64,000 bases of DNA from an uncultured Nitrospiraceae bacterium (GTDB lineage Bacteria > Nitrospirota > Thermodesulfovibrionia > Thermodesulfovibrionales > SM23-35): contig CAKZPA010000037.1 in the NCBI GenBank assembly GCA_937138415.1, forward strand, positions 59,205-123,204, given 5' to 3'. Position numbers and translations under genes: made by a program. The notes beneath the pieces were generated by a model. It searched no databases and was not told the DNA's origin. It saw nothing but the letters and a program-made list of their open reading frames with translations. This document shows, in pieces, positions 9,441 to 18,841 of this stretch. The stretch's first letter is position 1. The number at the start of each line of letters is the position of its first letter.

Positions 9441-9583
9441 CAGGCCACGAGTGCACCAATATTTCAACCAAAAAAAGCTTGCTTTTTTCCCGCAGGCGTT
9501 ATAGAATTTTGCTGATTTTGCACAGACAAGGATTGCCCGTTGTGCTTTCTGAGGAAGTCTGTTTGGAAGGAGGTGAGAAAATC

Positions 9584-9784
9584 ATGAAGAAGATGGTCGC
9601 ATTGGTCCTGTCACTCATGCTGTTGGTTGCTTTCACGCTCGGTTGCAAGCCTGCTGAGACGCCGAAACCGGCGGAGGCACCGAAACCCGCTGAAGCTCCG
9701 GCACCAGCCCCGGCCCCGGCCCCGGCTCCCGAGCAACCTGCTCCGGCTCCAGCTCCGGCTCCTGAGAAGCCAGCACAAAAATAA
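9584..9784 (+). CDS. Small Pro/Ala-rich lipoprotein, 66 aa
   Basis: MKKMVALVLSLMLLVAF is a signal peptide followed by a lipobox (TLGC), so the mature protein would be lipid-anchored at Cys20. The rest is a low-complexity Pro-Ala-Glu-Lys tail with PAPAPAP repeats, typical of extended periplasmic spacers. The start is fixed by a near-perfect ribosome binding site (AAGGAGGTGA, 9568-9577). A longer upstream frame is not used. No enzymatic domain is present; a structural or envelope-spacer role is only a guess. A strong terminator follows directly. Confidence 0.85.
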   Translation: MKKMVALVLSLMLLVAFTLGCKPAETPKPAEAPKPAEAPAPAPAPAPAPEQPAPAPAPAPEKPAQK

Positions 9785-9797
9785 CGTGACCGGATGC

Positions 9798-9840
9798 CTT
9801 CAGGAGACAGGGCGTGCCCTGTCTCCTGAAGTTGCTTTTT
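9798..9840 (+). terminator. Intrinsic terminator after the lipoprotein gene
   Basis: A perfect 16-base inverted repeat (CTTCAGGAGACAGGGC and its complement, 9798-9831) with a two-base centre is followed by TTGCTTTTT. It lies 14 bases after the stop codon. Confidence 0.92.
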
Positions 9841-9889
9841 CCGGCGAGAAACTGGTATAGTTAATTGTCCTCAAAGGACGTTTACTTCG

Positions 9890-9918
9890 AAGAGTGGGAA
9901 AACCCACTCTTTTGTTTT
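9890..9918 (+). terminator. Hairpin with T-tract in the rimP leader
   Basis: AGAGTGGG and CCCACTCT pair around AAAA and run into TTTTGTTTT. Such a hairpin is common in the leader just before rimP in many bacteria. It could terminate upstream readthrough or attenuate the rimP-nusA operon. Confidence 0.7.
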
Positions 9919-9963
9919 CGTGGGCGAAATGTCGACGAAGCGCGTGTATTCAGAAACTCAGGT

Positions 9964-10422
9964 ATGAAGAACGATCCGACGCGACAGAAGATCGTTGGGC
10001 TCGCGGAACAGATCGCGAGCGACCAGGGCGTCGAACTGTTCGACGTCGAACTGCTGGGAAAGGGGAAAGTGCTCTTGAGGGTCTTCATCGACAAAGAGGG
10101 AGGCGTTACGCTGGACGAGTGCGAACGCTTCAGCAAGGCGTTCGGTCTCCTTCTCGACGTAGAGAATCCCATCCCCGGTCCATATACCCTCGAAGTTTCG
10201 TCTCCGGGATTGGACAGGCCCCTGCGGAATCTCAAGGATTTCGAGAAAAACGTCGGCAAGTCCGCGCGGATCGTTACGAGAGAGAAGATCGACAACAGGA
10301 ACTTTTTCGTCGGGACCATCACGGCAGTGCACGGTGAGACGATCGCGCTCCGTGTCGGCGAAACGACCGTGGCGATCCCGTTTGCGAGCATCGCGAGGGC
10401 GCGACTGGAGATAGAACAATAG
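9964..10422 (+). CDS. rimP: Ribosome maturation factor RimP
   Basis: The protein is 152 residues from MKNDPTRQ. The N-terminal domain contains GVELFDVELLGKGKVLLRVFID and the LDECERFSKAF and YTLEVSSPGLDRPL motifs of RimP. The C-terminal half is the SH3-like barrel. It acts in 30S subunit assembly. A longer frame from 9865 would run through the leader hairpin and is rejected. Its TAG shares one base with the GTG of nusA, the usual rimP-nusA order. Confidence 0.95.
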   Translation: MKNDPTRQKIVGLAEQIASDQGVELFDVELLGKGKVLLRVFIDKEGGVTLDECERFSKAFGLLLDVENPIPGPYTLEVSSPGLDRPLRNLKDFEKNVGKSARIVTREKIDNRNFFVGTITAVHGETIALRVGETTVAIPFASIARARLEIEQ

Positions 10423-11510
10423 TGTCGAAGGAACTCTTCTACGCCATAGACCAGATCTGCAAGGAGAAGGGAATCTCGAAAGAGGTTCTCCTCGAAGCGT
10501 TGCGGTCCGCCCTCCTCTCCGCAGCCCGCAAACGGTTCGGTGGAAGGACGAATATCGATCTCACGATCGACCCGAAGTCCTGCACGATATCCTTCTTCGA
10601 AACGAAGAGGGTCGTCGAGACAGTCACCGACGTGAACGAAGAAGTGTCGCTCGAGGATGCACGAAAAGTATCGCTCGATGCCGAACCGGGCAGCGTGCTC
10701 ACCGTACCCCTCGCCGTGCCGGATTTCAGCAGAATCGCTGCGCAGACCGCGAAGCAGGTCATCTTCCAGAAGATGCGCGAAGCGGAACGAGACGTCATTT
10801 ATAATGAGTTCAAAGACAAAGTCGGTCAGATCGTAAGCGGAGTCGTGATGAGGAAAGACAAGGGACTTTACTTCCTGAACCTCGGGAAGACCGAAGCCCT
10901 CCTGCCCGTGAAAGATGCGCTCCCGAACGAAAACCTCAAGCGGGGCGATACCGTGAGAGCTTATGTCGAACAAGTGAGAGTGACGCCGAAAGGACCTGTC
11001 ATCATGGTGACCAGATCGAGCCCTCAGTTCGTCGCTGCACTCTTCAAAATGGAAGTCCCTGAAATCAACGACGGCCTCGTCATCATCAAAGACATCGTAA
11101 GGGAACCCGGCGAGAGGACAAAGCTCGCCGTCTACACCAAGAACCCCGCGATAGATCCCGTCGGTGCCTGCGTCGGCATGAAAGGAACGAGGGTGCAGTC
11201 CATCGTCCGGGAATTGCGGGGCGAACGCATCGACATCATACCGTGGACCGACGACCCGCGGCAACTCGTTGCCCGTGCCCTGAGCCCTGCGATCGTCGAC
11301 AAGATCGGCATCAACGAAGAGACGAAGACGGCGATGGTCGTCGTGAACGATCAACAGCTTTCCCTCGCAATCGGCAAACGGGGTCAGAACGTGCGACTGG
11401 CGATGAAACTGACCGGCTGGGACATCGACATTTTGAGCGAATCCGAATATTCGAAACTCCGCATAGAAGAAGCCGACAGGACATTTTCCCCTCCTGCCGC
11501 TGATGCCTAA
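10422..11510 (+). CDS. nusA: Transcription termination/antitermination protein NusA
   Basis: The protein has 362 residues starting at GTG. An N-terminal RNA polymerase-binding domain (about 1-125) is followed by S1 (about 130-200, GVVMRKDKGLYFLNLG) and two KH domains (GACVGMKGTRVQSI with ELRGERIDI; and SLAIGKRGQNVRLA). It lacks the C-terminal acidic repeats found in E. coli NusA, as many bacterial NusA proteins do. It modulates RNA polymerase pausing and termination. It is coupled to rimP and overlaps recG by eight bases. No infB lies downstream, which is less usual. Confidence 0.96.
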   Translation: MSKELFYAIDQICKEKGISKEVLLEALRSALLSAARKRFGGRTNIDLTIDPKSCTISFFETKRVVETVTDVNEEVSLEDARKVSLDAEPGSVLTVPLAVPDFSRIAAQTAKQVIFQKMREAERDVIYNEFKDKVGQIVSGVVMRKDKGLYFLNLGKTEALLPVKDALPNENLKRGDTVRAYVEQVRVTPKGPVIMVTRSSPQFVAALFKMEVPEINDGLVIIKDIVREPGERTKLAVYTKNPAIDPVGACVGMKGTRVQSIVRELRGERIDIIPWTDDPRQLVARALSPAIVDKIGINEETKTAMVVVNDQQLSLAIGKRGQNVRLAMKLTGWDIDILSESEYSKLRIEEADRTFSPPAADA

Positions 11511-13596
11511 TGACGTCCCTTCCCACTCGATCCAGTACATCAAAGGAGTCGGCCCGCAGCGAGCACACGTTCTGCGACGTCTCGGTATCGAGAGCGTGCG
11601 GGATGCGCTGTTCTACCTTCCCTACCGGTACGAAGACAGAACCGCGCTCAAGAAAATCGCCTCGCTCTCCTACGGATCTCCCGAAACGGTCGCCGGCACG
11701 ATCATCTCGACGCGGATTATCAGGACACCGGGGAGAAATTTTCAGATCTTCGAAGCTGTTCTGAACGACGGGAGCGCACTCCTGACGGGAAAGTGGTTCA
11801 ATCAACCGTTTCTCAAAAAAACCCTCCCCGTCGGCAGCACGGTCATTCTCCACGGAATCGTCAAGAAACATCCGTACTGGGGGATCGGCTTCGAGATGGA
11901 CAACCCCGACTACGAAATCGTCACAAGCGGGGAGGACACATCATGCGTCCACATGAATAGAATCGTGCCGGTCTATCGCGTCACGGCCGGCATCAGCGTC
12001 AGGCAATTTCGGTCTCTCATGTTTCATATCGTGCAGTCGCACAGCGGGAGCGTTGCCGACCCGTTTCCCCCGTCCCTCCTCGAGAAATACCGTCTCCCCG
12101 GCCTCCGAGAGACGCTCAACTCCGTCCATTTTCCGGCTCATGACGTCGATCTGCACCTCCTGAACCGGCGCGAAAGCATCTTCCACAGGCGTCTCTCCTT
12201 CGATGAGTTCTTCATGCTCCAGCTCGGACTTGCCCTCCTGAAAAAGAAGAACCGCGCTGAGCGAGGCATCGCCGTAAATCCCGCCGGCACGCTCCTCTCT
12301 TCGTTCCGGAATTCTCTGCCCTTTCGATTGACGGACGCGCAGGATCGGGTTCTCCGCGAAATCCTCGATGACATGGGGAAACCACATCCGATGCATCGTC
12401 TCATCCAGGGCGACGTCGGAAGCGGGAAAACGGTCATCGCCCTCATGGCCATGCTCGCCACAGCCGAGTGTGGCTATCAGTCCGCGCTGATGGCGCCGAC
12501 CGAGATACTCGCGGAACAGCACTACCTGAATATCCGGCACATGGTGGAAAGGATCGGCCTAAGGGTGTGCCTCGTCACGGGCAGCCGAAAGGAGCGACAC
12601 CATGAAGAGATCGCGCGAGGAGACGTCGATATGGTCATCGGCACACACTCGTTGATCCAGGAAGGAGTCGTCTTCAGGCGGCTCGGTCTCGCCGTGATCG
12701 ATGAGCAGCATCGATTCGGCGTTATGCAGAGATCGCTCCTCAGACGGAAGGCCGTCAATCCCCACGTCCTCGTCATGACGGCGACCCCTATCCCGAGGAC
12801 ATTAGCGCTCACCGTCTTCGGTGATTTGGACTACTCGCTCATCGATCGGATGCCGCCCGGCAGGCAACCGGTGAAAACGCTCCTCTTCCACCCCGACCGA
12901 AGAGAAACGGTGTATGAGAACATTCGCGAGGAAGTCGCAAAGGGGAGACAGGTCTACGTCGTCTATCCTGCCATCGAAGAATCCGGCAAAACCGATCTGC
13001 GCGCCGCCCTCACCGGGAAAAAAGCCTTCGAAAGACTGTTTCCATCGTTCAGGATCGGTCTCATGCACGGGAAGATGAAGACGGAAGAACGGGAGCGCAT
13101 AATGACGACCTTCAAAGCCGGCGACATCGACGTCCTCGTTTCGACGACCGTTATCGAAGTCGGCGTGGACGTGCCAAACGCAACCCTAATGATTATAATA
13201 CATGCAGAGCGATTCGGCCTTTCGCAGCTCCACCAGCTCAGGGGACGCATCGGACGAGGGCATCACGAATCGGCCTGCATCCTGCTGGCCTATCCTCCGT
13301 ATGGAGAAGACGCCAGACGCCGCCTCGAGTGCATGGTGAGCAAGAGCGATGGCTTTGCCATTGCGGAGGAAGATCTGCAGATCAGAGGGCCGGGTGAATT
13401 GTTCGGCACGAAACAATCGGGAATGCCCGATCTGAAAATCGGGAACATCCTTCGCGACGGGGATCTGCTCTCGGCGGCGCGGCGCGAAGCATTCGCTCTC
13501 ATCGAAGAAGATCCGACACTGAGCACCTATCCACTCCTGAGAAACGAACTCGAGCGATTCTGGGAAGGGCGAAGAGAACTCCTGGAAACAGCGTAG
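11503..13596 (+). CDS. recG: ATP-dependent DNA helicase RecG
   Basis: The 697-residue length is normal for RecG. The N-terminal helix-hairpin (IQYIKGVGPQRA) is followed by the wedge OB domain and an SF2 helicase core: Walker A GDVGSGKTV, DEQH box with RFG, motif III TATPIPRT, and late motifs TTVIEVGVDVP and QLRGRIGRG. It remodels stalled replication forks and branched DNA. It overlaps nusA, so the operon joins RNA processing and fork repair genes. Confidence 0.97.
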   Translation: MPNDVPSHSIQYIKGVGPQRAHVLRRLGIESVRDALFYLPYRYEDRTALKKIASLSYGSPETVAGTIISTRIIRTPGRNFQIFEAVLNDGSALLTGKWFNQPFLKKTLPVGSTVILHGIVKKHPYWGIGFEMDNPDYEIVTSGEDTSCVHMNRIVPVYRVTAGISVRQFRSLMFHIVQSHSGSVADPFPPSLLEKYRLPGLRETLNSVHFPAHDVDLHLLNRRESIFHRRLSFDEFFMLQLGLALLKKKNRAERGIAVNPAGTLLSSFRNSLPFRLTDAQDRVLREILDDMGKPHPMHRLIQGDVGSGKTVIALMAMLATAECGYQSALMAPTEILAEQHYLNIRHMVERIGLRVCLVTGSRKERHHEEIARGDVDMVIGTHSLIQEGVVFRRLGLAVIDEQHRFGVMQRSLLRRKAVNPHVLVMTATPIPRTLALTVFGDLDYSLIDRMPPGRQPVKTLLFHPDRRETVYENIREEVAKGRQVYVVYPAIEESGKTDLRAALTGKKAFERLFPSFRIGLMHGKMKTEERERIMTTFKAGDIDVLVSTTVIEVGVDVPNATLMIIIHAERFGLSQLHQLRGRIGRGHHESACILLAYPPYGEDARRRLECMVSKSDGFAIAEEDLQIRGPGELFGTKQSGMPDLKIGNILRDGDLLSAARREAFALIEEDPTLSTYPLLRNELERFWEGRRELLETA

Positions 13597-13642
13597 CGCG
13601 AGGGTGCGTGAGGCGGAGGCCGGAGGGAGAGGGATCGAATCA

Positions 13643-13957
13643 ATGCTGAAGAGAATAAGAGAGAGCTTCGATAACGGCGTCGAAAAGATAAAGTGGGTTT
13701 CCTCTGTCGTTGCCGACCGGGCACGCGTCGAATTGTCGGTCATCAAGCTTCTCTACGAGACCGACAAACTCGAGAAGCGAAAGAACGAACTCATGAGACA
13801 GATAGGGCAGCGCGTCTTCGAGCTGAAGGAATACCCCGACCGCCACATTCTCAGAGACAGCGTGATCACAGGTGCACTCGCCGAGATCGATCAGATTGCG
13901 ACCGAGATCGAAATGACGAAGAAGAAAGCATCTGAAATAAGCAAACTCGAGGAGTAA
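13643..13957 (+). CDS. Hypothetical small coiled-coil protein, 104 aa
   Basis: I do not recognise a named family. From the ATG at 13643 the protein is highly charged with heptad-like stretches (LYETDKLEKRKNELMRQIGQ) and a second helix near the C-terminus. It has no signal peptide and no membrane helix. Its stop overlaps the ATG of the prepilin peptidase gene (taATGG), so the two are translationally linked. A GTG at 13604 would add 13 residues but lies too close to the recG stop. Confidence 0.7.
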   Translation: MLKRIRESFDNGVEKIKWVSSVVADRARVELSVIKLLYETDKLEKRKNELMRQIGQRVFELKEYPDRHILRDSVITGALAEIDQIATEIEMTKKKASEISKLEE

Positions 13958-14736
13958 TGGGGGACATCGTTCCCTACATAATCGTCTTCCTCATCGGCTC
14001 CTTCATCGGGTCGTTCCTCAACGTCTGTATCTACCGCATTCCGCGAAACGTCTCGATCGTCTCGCCTGCTTCGCGATGCCCTTCCTGCAATACCCCCATC
14101 AAGCCGTACGACAATATCCCTGTCCTCAGTTATGCGCTCCTCGGCGGCAAGTGCCGGATCTGCAGAACACCCATATCCCTCCGCTATCCCCTCGTGGAGC
14201 TGCTCAACGCCGTCCTCTTCGTTGCGTGCGCGCTTCGGTTCGGTTTCGAGTGGCAGACGGCCGTCTACGCCCTCCTGTGCTCGGCACTCGTCGTCATTAC
14301 CTTCATCGACCTCGATTTCCACATCATCCCCGATGTCATCACGCTGCCCGGCATCGCTCTGGGGCTCATCGCCGGTTCCCTCCTCCTCAATGATCCCTTC
14401 GCGCGGGATTCGCTCCTCGGATTCAGGGCGTCTCTTATCGGCCTGTTGAGCGGCGGGGGCCTCTTCTACGCTATCGCCGTCGCGAGCAAGGGGGGCATGG
14501 GCGGCGGCGATATCAAAATGATGGCGATGGTGGGGGCGTTCACGGGATGGAAATCGATCGTGCTGACGACCTTTCTGGCCAGCCTGACCGGCGCCGTTTT
14601 CGGAATCTTCCTGATGATCGCTCGCGGCAAGGGGCGAAAGACGAAAATACCCTTCGGTCCGTTCCTCGCGTTCGGGACGCTCGTCACCCTCTTCTACGGG
14701 CAGGAACTGCTCGCCTGGTATCTTCCGGGGCACTGA
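13957..14736 (+). CDS. pilD: Prepilin peptidase / N-methyltransferase (type IV pili or type II secretion)
   Basis: This 259-residue polytopic membrane protein begins GSFIGSFLNVCIYRIP. Two CxxC pairs (CPSCNTPI, CRICRTPI) form the zinc motif of the methyltransferase domain. The two catalytic aspartates are in FIDLDFHIIPD and GGGDIKMM. It would cleave and N-methylate type IV pilin-like precursors at the inner membrane. No pilin genes occur in this window. Confidence 0.94.
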   Translation: MGDIVPYIIVFLIGSFIGSFLNVCIYRIPRNVSIVSPASRCPSCNTPIKPYDNIPVLSYALLGGKCRICRTPISLRYPLVELLNAVLFVACALRFGFEWQTAVYALLCSALVVITFIDLDFHIIPDVITLPGIALGLIAGSLLLNDPFARDSLLGFRASLIGLLSGGGLFYAIAVASKGGMGGGDIKMMAMVGAFTGWKSIVLTTFLASLTGAVFGIFLMIARGKGRKTKIPFGPFLAFGTLVTLFYGQELLAWYLPGH

Positions 14737-14738
14737 TC

Positions 14739-15983
14739 ATGCGCCACGATCTCCTCATCGTTTATTCGCTCGTCATTCTCTTCGCGGCAGTGATGCTCCT
14801 CCTCTTCGTGCGCGCGCTGGTCCGACTGTCGAAAACCAAGACTGGGCTGTCCGAAAGGGATTCTTCCACTGTCGGCTTCGTCGTCGATACCTTTCACGAC
14901 CTCGTCTCGCGACTGAAGGACAAAGAGAGAGAACTCGAGGAGTTGAGAAAACGGGCCGAAGATCGGGCTACAGCGATCGAAGGCTATAACGAAAACATCC
15001 TGCAGAGCGTCCAGAGCGGGGTCATCAGCTTCGATGAAGAGCTGAGACTGACAAAGATCAATCTCGCTGCAGCGAGGATACTCGAACTCAAAGGAGAGAC
15101 CGTCATCGGAAAACCCTACGCGGAGGTCCTGAGCAGACCGCTCAGCGACGTCGTCGGAGCGAAAAAACCGGTCGAGCGGGGCGAGACATCCTATACGACC
15201 CCCTCCGGGAAAAGGCTCCGTCTCGGCCTCGCGCTCTCCCCCTTAAGAGATGGAGAGGGCAAAACGATCGGCCAGCTCCTGATTTTCTCCGATCTTACGC
15301 ACTTGAGGGCGATAGAAGCGCAGATCGCTCTGCGGGACAAGCTTTCGAGCTTGGGCGAGATTTCCGCAGGAATCGCGCACGAGCTGCGCAATCCGATGGC
15401 GGTCATCGCCGGTTACACCAAGCTCCTCGCAAAGAGAGTCGAAGAGTCCCTCAGACCCACCGTCGATGCGATCTCGAAAGAAATCGCCGTCATGGACCGG
15501 ATCATTTCCGATTTTCTCTCGTTCGCACGCCCTCTCGAACTCTCTCTCTCCGCCATCGACCTGAAGACCGTGGTGAACGAATGCGTAGCAGCGGCTCTTT
15601 CGAAGAGGGATATGATCACTGTGCAGGTCGGCATCGATGAACTGCCACCGCTCAGGGCCGACGAAGTCCTCATGCGACAAGCGCTCCTCAATCTCATCGA
15701 AAACGCTCTCGAGTCGATGCCGCGGGGTGGGACGCTGGCGATCCACGCCTCGTTAGCGGATGGCGGCGCAGTCGAAATCGCCGTATCCGATACCGGTTAC
15801 GGCATCTCCGAGGATCTCCGAGACAAAATATTCATGCCGTTCTTCACGACGAAGGAGAAGGGCACCGGCCTCGGCCTCGCGATCGTGCACAAGATCGTCG
15901 TTTCCCACGGCGGAACCATTCAGGTCGAGAGTTCAGGGATGGGCACGACATTCCGTCTCCGCTTGCCGTTCAAGGACAGATGA
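14739..15983 (+). CDS. PAS-domain sensor histidine kinase (NtrB-like), orphan
   Basis: From MRHDLLIVYSLV the protein is 414 residues. One N-terminal transmembrane helix is followed by a coiled coil, a PAS domain (NILQSVQSGVISFDEE, about 85-190), HisKA (SAGIAHELRNPMAVIAGY) and HATPase (NLIENALESM, DTGYGIS, GTGLGLAIVHK). No receiver gene is adjacent, so its partner is elsewhere. The ATG is three bases after the prepilin peptidase stop, which hints at a link with pilus or surface regulation. Confidence 0.92.
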   Translation: MRHDLLIVYSLVILFAAVMLLLFVRALVRLSKTKTGLSERDSSTVGFVVDTFHDLVSRLKDKERELEELRKRAEDRATAIEGYNENILQSVQSGVISFDEELRLTKINLAAARILELKGETVIGKPYAEVLSRPLSDVVGAKKPVERGETSYTTPSGKRLRLGLALSPLRDGEGKTIGQLLIFSDLTHLRAIEAQIALRDKLSSLGEISAGIAHELRNPMAVIAGYTKLLAKRVEESLRPTVDAISKEIAVMDRIISDFLSFARPLELSLSAIDLKTVVNECVAAALSKRDMITVQVGIDELPPLRADEVLMRQALLNLIENALESMPRGGTLAIHASLADGGAVEIAVSDTGYGISEDLRDKIFMPFFTTKEKGTGLGLAIVHKIVVSHGGTIQVESSGMGTTFRLRLPFKDR

Positions 15984-15992
15984 AAGGCCGGA

Positions 15993-16295
15993 CTAATTGT
16001 CCACCAGCCCGGCGAGGTGTTGCGAGTCCCATATGTCGATCTTTTCGATCAGCTGGGACTTCTTCTCCTCGATGGCCTCTTTTTCCTTGCTCCAGTCGAG
16101 GGGACAGGCACGAGCCAGTTTCTCGTTCATCTCGGTGAGGTGCTCGATGAGGGAATGCAACTCCTTCAGTCTGGCGACATCTGCCTTTTTCTTCTTCCCC
16201 TTCGACTTTTCGACTGCCCTCATGATGTCGTAAACCCTCGCCTTCAATGAGTTGATCTCCGTTTGCATCATGCCGCAAAATACGCTCACATCCAT
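15993..16295 (-). CDS. Hypothetical helical protein, 100 aa
   Basis: I do not recognise the family. From MDVSVFCGMMQTEI the protein is predicted helical, with a lysine-rich stretch (EKSKGKKKKADVARL) and a second helical region. It has only two cysteines and no signal peptide. AGGAGG precedes the ATG, so a longer frame to 16397 is rejected. It converges on the orphan kinase and diverges from the TPR/RodZ-like gene. Confidence 0.75.
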   Translation of the reverse strand: MDVSVFCGMMQTEINSLKARVYDIMRAVEKSKGKKKKADVARLKELHSLIEHLTEMNEKLARACPLDWSKEKEAIEEKKSQLIEKIDIWDSQHLAGLVDN

Positions 16296-16534
16296 GGCAC
16301 GTCCTCCTGGTCCGACTTCTTCTATCTCGTAACGGGAAACGCTTCGACAGCGTGCCGAACGTGCGACGCCCCGTGGAGAAAGCGACCGCGCCGGCAACGC
16401 CTTGCGCGACCATACCTACCCTTACTCTACACCCCGACGGGGAATTCTTCAAGCAGCATCCAGTGACGAAAAAATCCCCCTACGCTCATCTCTCGGCCAT
16501 AGGCCCGCTTCTTGCTTATCCACTTTTAACGCAC

Positions 16535-17614
16535 ATGAAGAAGACACGCGGAAAGACGGTTGCCGTGGCGGTCGTGACGCTCCTGATCCTCGCTCTCCTT
16601 GTCGGCGCGCCGGCACGGGCATCGCAGCAGGAGATGGAGCTTTTCGACAGCGGGTATAACGCATATCTCGCCTACAACCCGGAGAAGGCGACAGACCACT
16701 TCAGGGCTTTTTTGACCGCATTTCCCGACAGCTCCCTCAAAGACGCGGCACTCTTCTGGCTCGGCATGTCACTCGTTCAGCTGCATTCGTGCGAAGAGGC
16801 AAAGAACATCTTCTTTGTGCTGGAACACGAGATGCCGGACAGTCCGTTCATCCCTTTCTCCGAGCGAGAACGTTCGGCGTGCACCATGCCCGGACCGCGC
16901 GATACCGCGACAGATTCTGTCAATGAGGAGACCAATTTCATCTGGCGGGTGTTGAGCGAGAAGAACAAAGCGGAAACGATGCTTTCCGTAATAAGCGCGG
17001 AGCGCGATGCCCTCAAAGCCCAGTTGGAAGAAGAGCAGAGAAGAAACAGAGAACTTCAGGCGAAGGTGAACGCATTCGATGCCGAGTTGAGAGAGATAGT
17101 ATCCCGCCTTCAGGCGATCCAGTCCGTTCCATCGCGCGCCGAAACTGCCGAGACCGTGCCGGCCGAACACACCACGGAAAAATCGGCCAGACAGGAAACG
17201 CACGGGGAACCAAAAGGGGCGGAGAGAGAACCCGTCATGGCTGAACAACCCGCGCACGACGGCGAACATGCGCGCCAACCGCACTCTGTCCAGAACACCC
17301 AGCCGACCCAGGTTCACAGGGCACACCTGCAGCCGCCGTCCTACACCCTCGAAATCATTGCTGGCGACGATTCCTGGATATCCGTCGGCATCGACGATGA
17401 ATCACCGCGCTCGAGGCTCCTCAAAGCGGGCGCACGCATAAAATGGACCGCGAGAAACGGTTTTTCCGTCAAAATCGGGAATGCCGGGGGTGTGCGCGTG
17501 CTCTTCAATGGGAAGGAGATAGGTCCTCTCGGGGAGAAAGGGAAAGTGGTAAAACTCAAACTGCCGTCCCTCTACGGATCGCCTCTTCGACAGAAAATAC
17601 CCGACGATCTCTAA
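16535..17614 (+). CDS. Exported TPR/coiled-coil protein with RodZ-like C-terminal domain
   Basis: From MKKTRGKTVAVAV the protein is ~359 residues, with a signal peptide or anchor ending near ARAS. Residues about 30-120 resemble a Tol-Pal/YbgF-like TPR segment (DSGYNAYLAYNPEKAT). A coiled coil and a low-complexity Pro/Glu/His linker follow. The last ~80 residues (YTLEIIAGDDSWISVGID to KVVKLKLP) resemble the DUF4115 domain at the periplasmic end of RodZ. The upstream 61 codons of the longer frame look non-coding. Function unknown; an envelope role is inferred. Confidence 0.75.
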   Translation: MKKTRGKTVAVAVVTLLILALLVGAPARASQQEMELFDSGYNAYLAYNPEKATDHFRAFLTAFPDSSLKDAALFWLGMSLVQLHSCEEAKNIFFVLEHEMPDSPFIPFSERERSACTMPGPRDTATDSVNEETNFIWRVLSEKNKAETMLSVISAERDALKAQLEEEQRRNRELQAKVNAFDAELREIVSRLQAIQSVPSRAETAETVPAEHTTEKSARQETHGEPKGAEREPVMAEQPAHDGEHARQPHSVQNTQPTQVHRAHLQPPSYTLEIIAGDDSWISVGIDDESPRSRLLKAGARIKWTARNGFSVKIGNAGGVRVLFNGKEIGPLGEKGKVVKLKLPSLYGSPLRQKIPDDL

Positions 17615-17698
17615 TCCCCGTACCGCGCGATTCGTTTCCCACGTGTTTCCCGGTGGACGCGTCTTGCGTTGCGTTCGCTGTTTCGGACAAAATGAACC

Positions 17699-18841
17699 GT
17701 GACGATGAACCCCCTCGAGAAGCGTATTTGCGAACGTATCAGCGCCGAGGGGCCGATCACGTTCGAAACCTTCATGGATATGGCCCTCTACGAACCGGGT
17801 CTCGGCTACTACGCGTCAGAGAATATCGAGATTGGTAGAGCCGGCGATTTCTATACGAGCCAACATGTGCACCCCGCCTTCGGCATCATGATCGCAAGGC
17901 AGCTCGAAGAGATGTGGGACAGTATGGGCAGACCCGCAGCATTTTTCGCTGTCGAACCCGGCGCAGGTGCAGCTCTCATGTGTCGCGACATCCTCTCGTA
18001 CCTGACCGACAAGGACTTGTTTCGGGCACTGACGTACGTCATCGTCGAGGCAAACCCGGCGGTGCGGCGAAAACAGGAAGCCCTTCTCGCGGGCTTCTCG
18101 GGAAAAGTCGCGTGGCGAGCTTCACTGCACGAGGTGGGGAAGAGAATCGGTTGCCTCCTCTCGAACGAACTCCTCGATGCCTTTCCCGTTCACCTCGTGC
18201 GCATGGAGGATGATCTCGCCGAGGTCTACGTGGATTTCGATCGCCACGGAAGCGGGGAGAACGTCCGCTTCGTAGAGGTGACTCGTCCGCCGAGCACCGC
18301 CGCGCTCTCGGAATACCTGTCCGAGTTCGCGCCACGGCTGCCGAAAGGATACCGGACGGAAATCAACCTGAGAATAAAAGACTGGCTGAAGTCCGTGTCG
18401 GACGTACTCGACGAGGGCTTCGTCCTCACCATCGACTACGGTTATCCGTCGAGAGAATACTACGATGCGGAACGCAACAGGGGGACGCTCCTCTGCTACA
18501 GCGGACACCGGACGGAGGAAAACCCCCTCGTCAAGGTGGGCAGGCAAGACATAACGGCCCACGTTAACTTTTCCGCTGTCAAACGATGGGGGGAACTCTT
18601 CGGCCTGAAGGCCATCGGTTTCTGCCGCCAGGGGACGTACCTTGTGTCTCTCGGCATCGATCGGCTGATCCGGGAACTCTACGAGAGATCGCCAGAGTAC
18701 CTCTTCGAGGTGTCCCGGATCAAGAGGCTCATTTTTCCGGGAACGCTCGGCGATACCCACAAGGTTATCGTACAGTATAAAGGTAAGGGGAATCCACAAC
18801 TCAGGGGCTTCATGGTAAAGAACGAAATCGAAAAACTATAG
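17699..18841 (+). CDS. MidA/NDUFAF7-family SAM-dependent methyltransferase
   Basis: This 380-residue protein carries the family signature near its N-terminus (ITFETFMDMALYEPGLGYY, GDFYTS) and the SAM-binding loop (VEPGAGAALMCRDIL). The mitochondrial relative methylates an arginine of complex I, so a link to the NuoE/F/G-like proteins in this window is possible but unproven. The start is a GTG at 17699; the ATG at 17705 is an alternative. Its 3' end overlaps the convergent isomerase gene by six bases. Confidence 0.87.
   Translation: MTMNPLEKRICERISAEGPITFETFMDMALYEPGLGYYASENIEIGRAGDFYTSQHVHPAFGIMIARQLEEMWDSMGRPAAFFAVEPGAGAALMCRDILSYLTDKDLFRALTYVIVEANPAVRRKQEALLAGFSGKVAWRASLHEVGKRIGCLLSNELLDAFPVHLVRMEDDLAEVYVDFDRHGSGENVRFVEVTRPPSTAALSEYLSEFAPRLPKGYRTEINLRIKDWLKSVSDVLDEGFVLTIDYGYPSREYYDAERNRGTLLCYSGHRTEENPLVKVGRQDITAHVNFSAVKRWGELFGLKAIGFCRQGTYLVSLGIDRLIRELYERSPEYLFEVSRIKRLIFPGTLGDTHKVIVQYKGKGNPQLRGFMVKNEIEKL

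Noticed and set aside
9470..9488. AAAAAAGCTTGCTTTTTT as a cooC terminator
   Set aside because: The stem is almost entirely A-T with a two-base centre, too weak to support on its own.
9882..11543. A 553-codon minus-strand frame
   Set aside because: It is antisense to rimP and nusA, both recognised over their full length.
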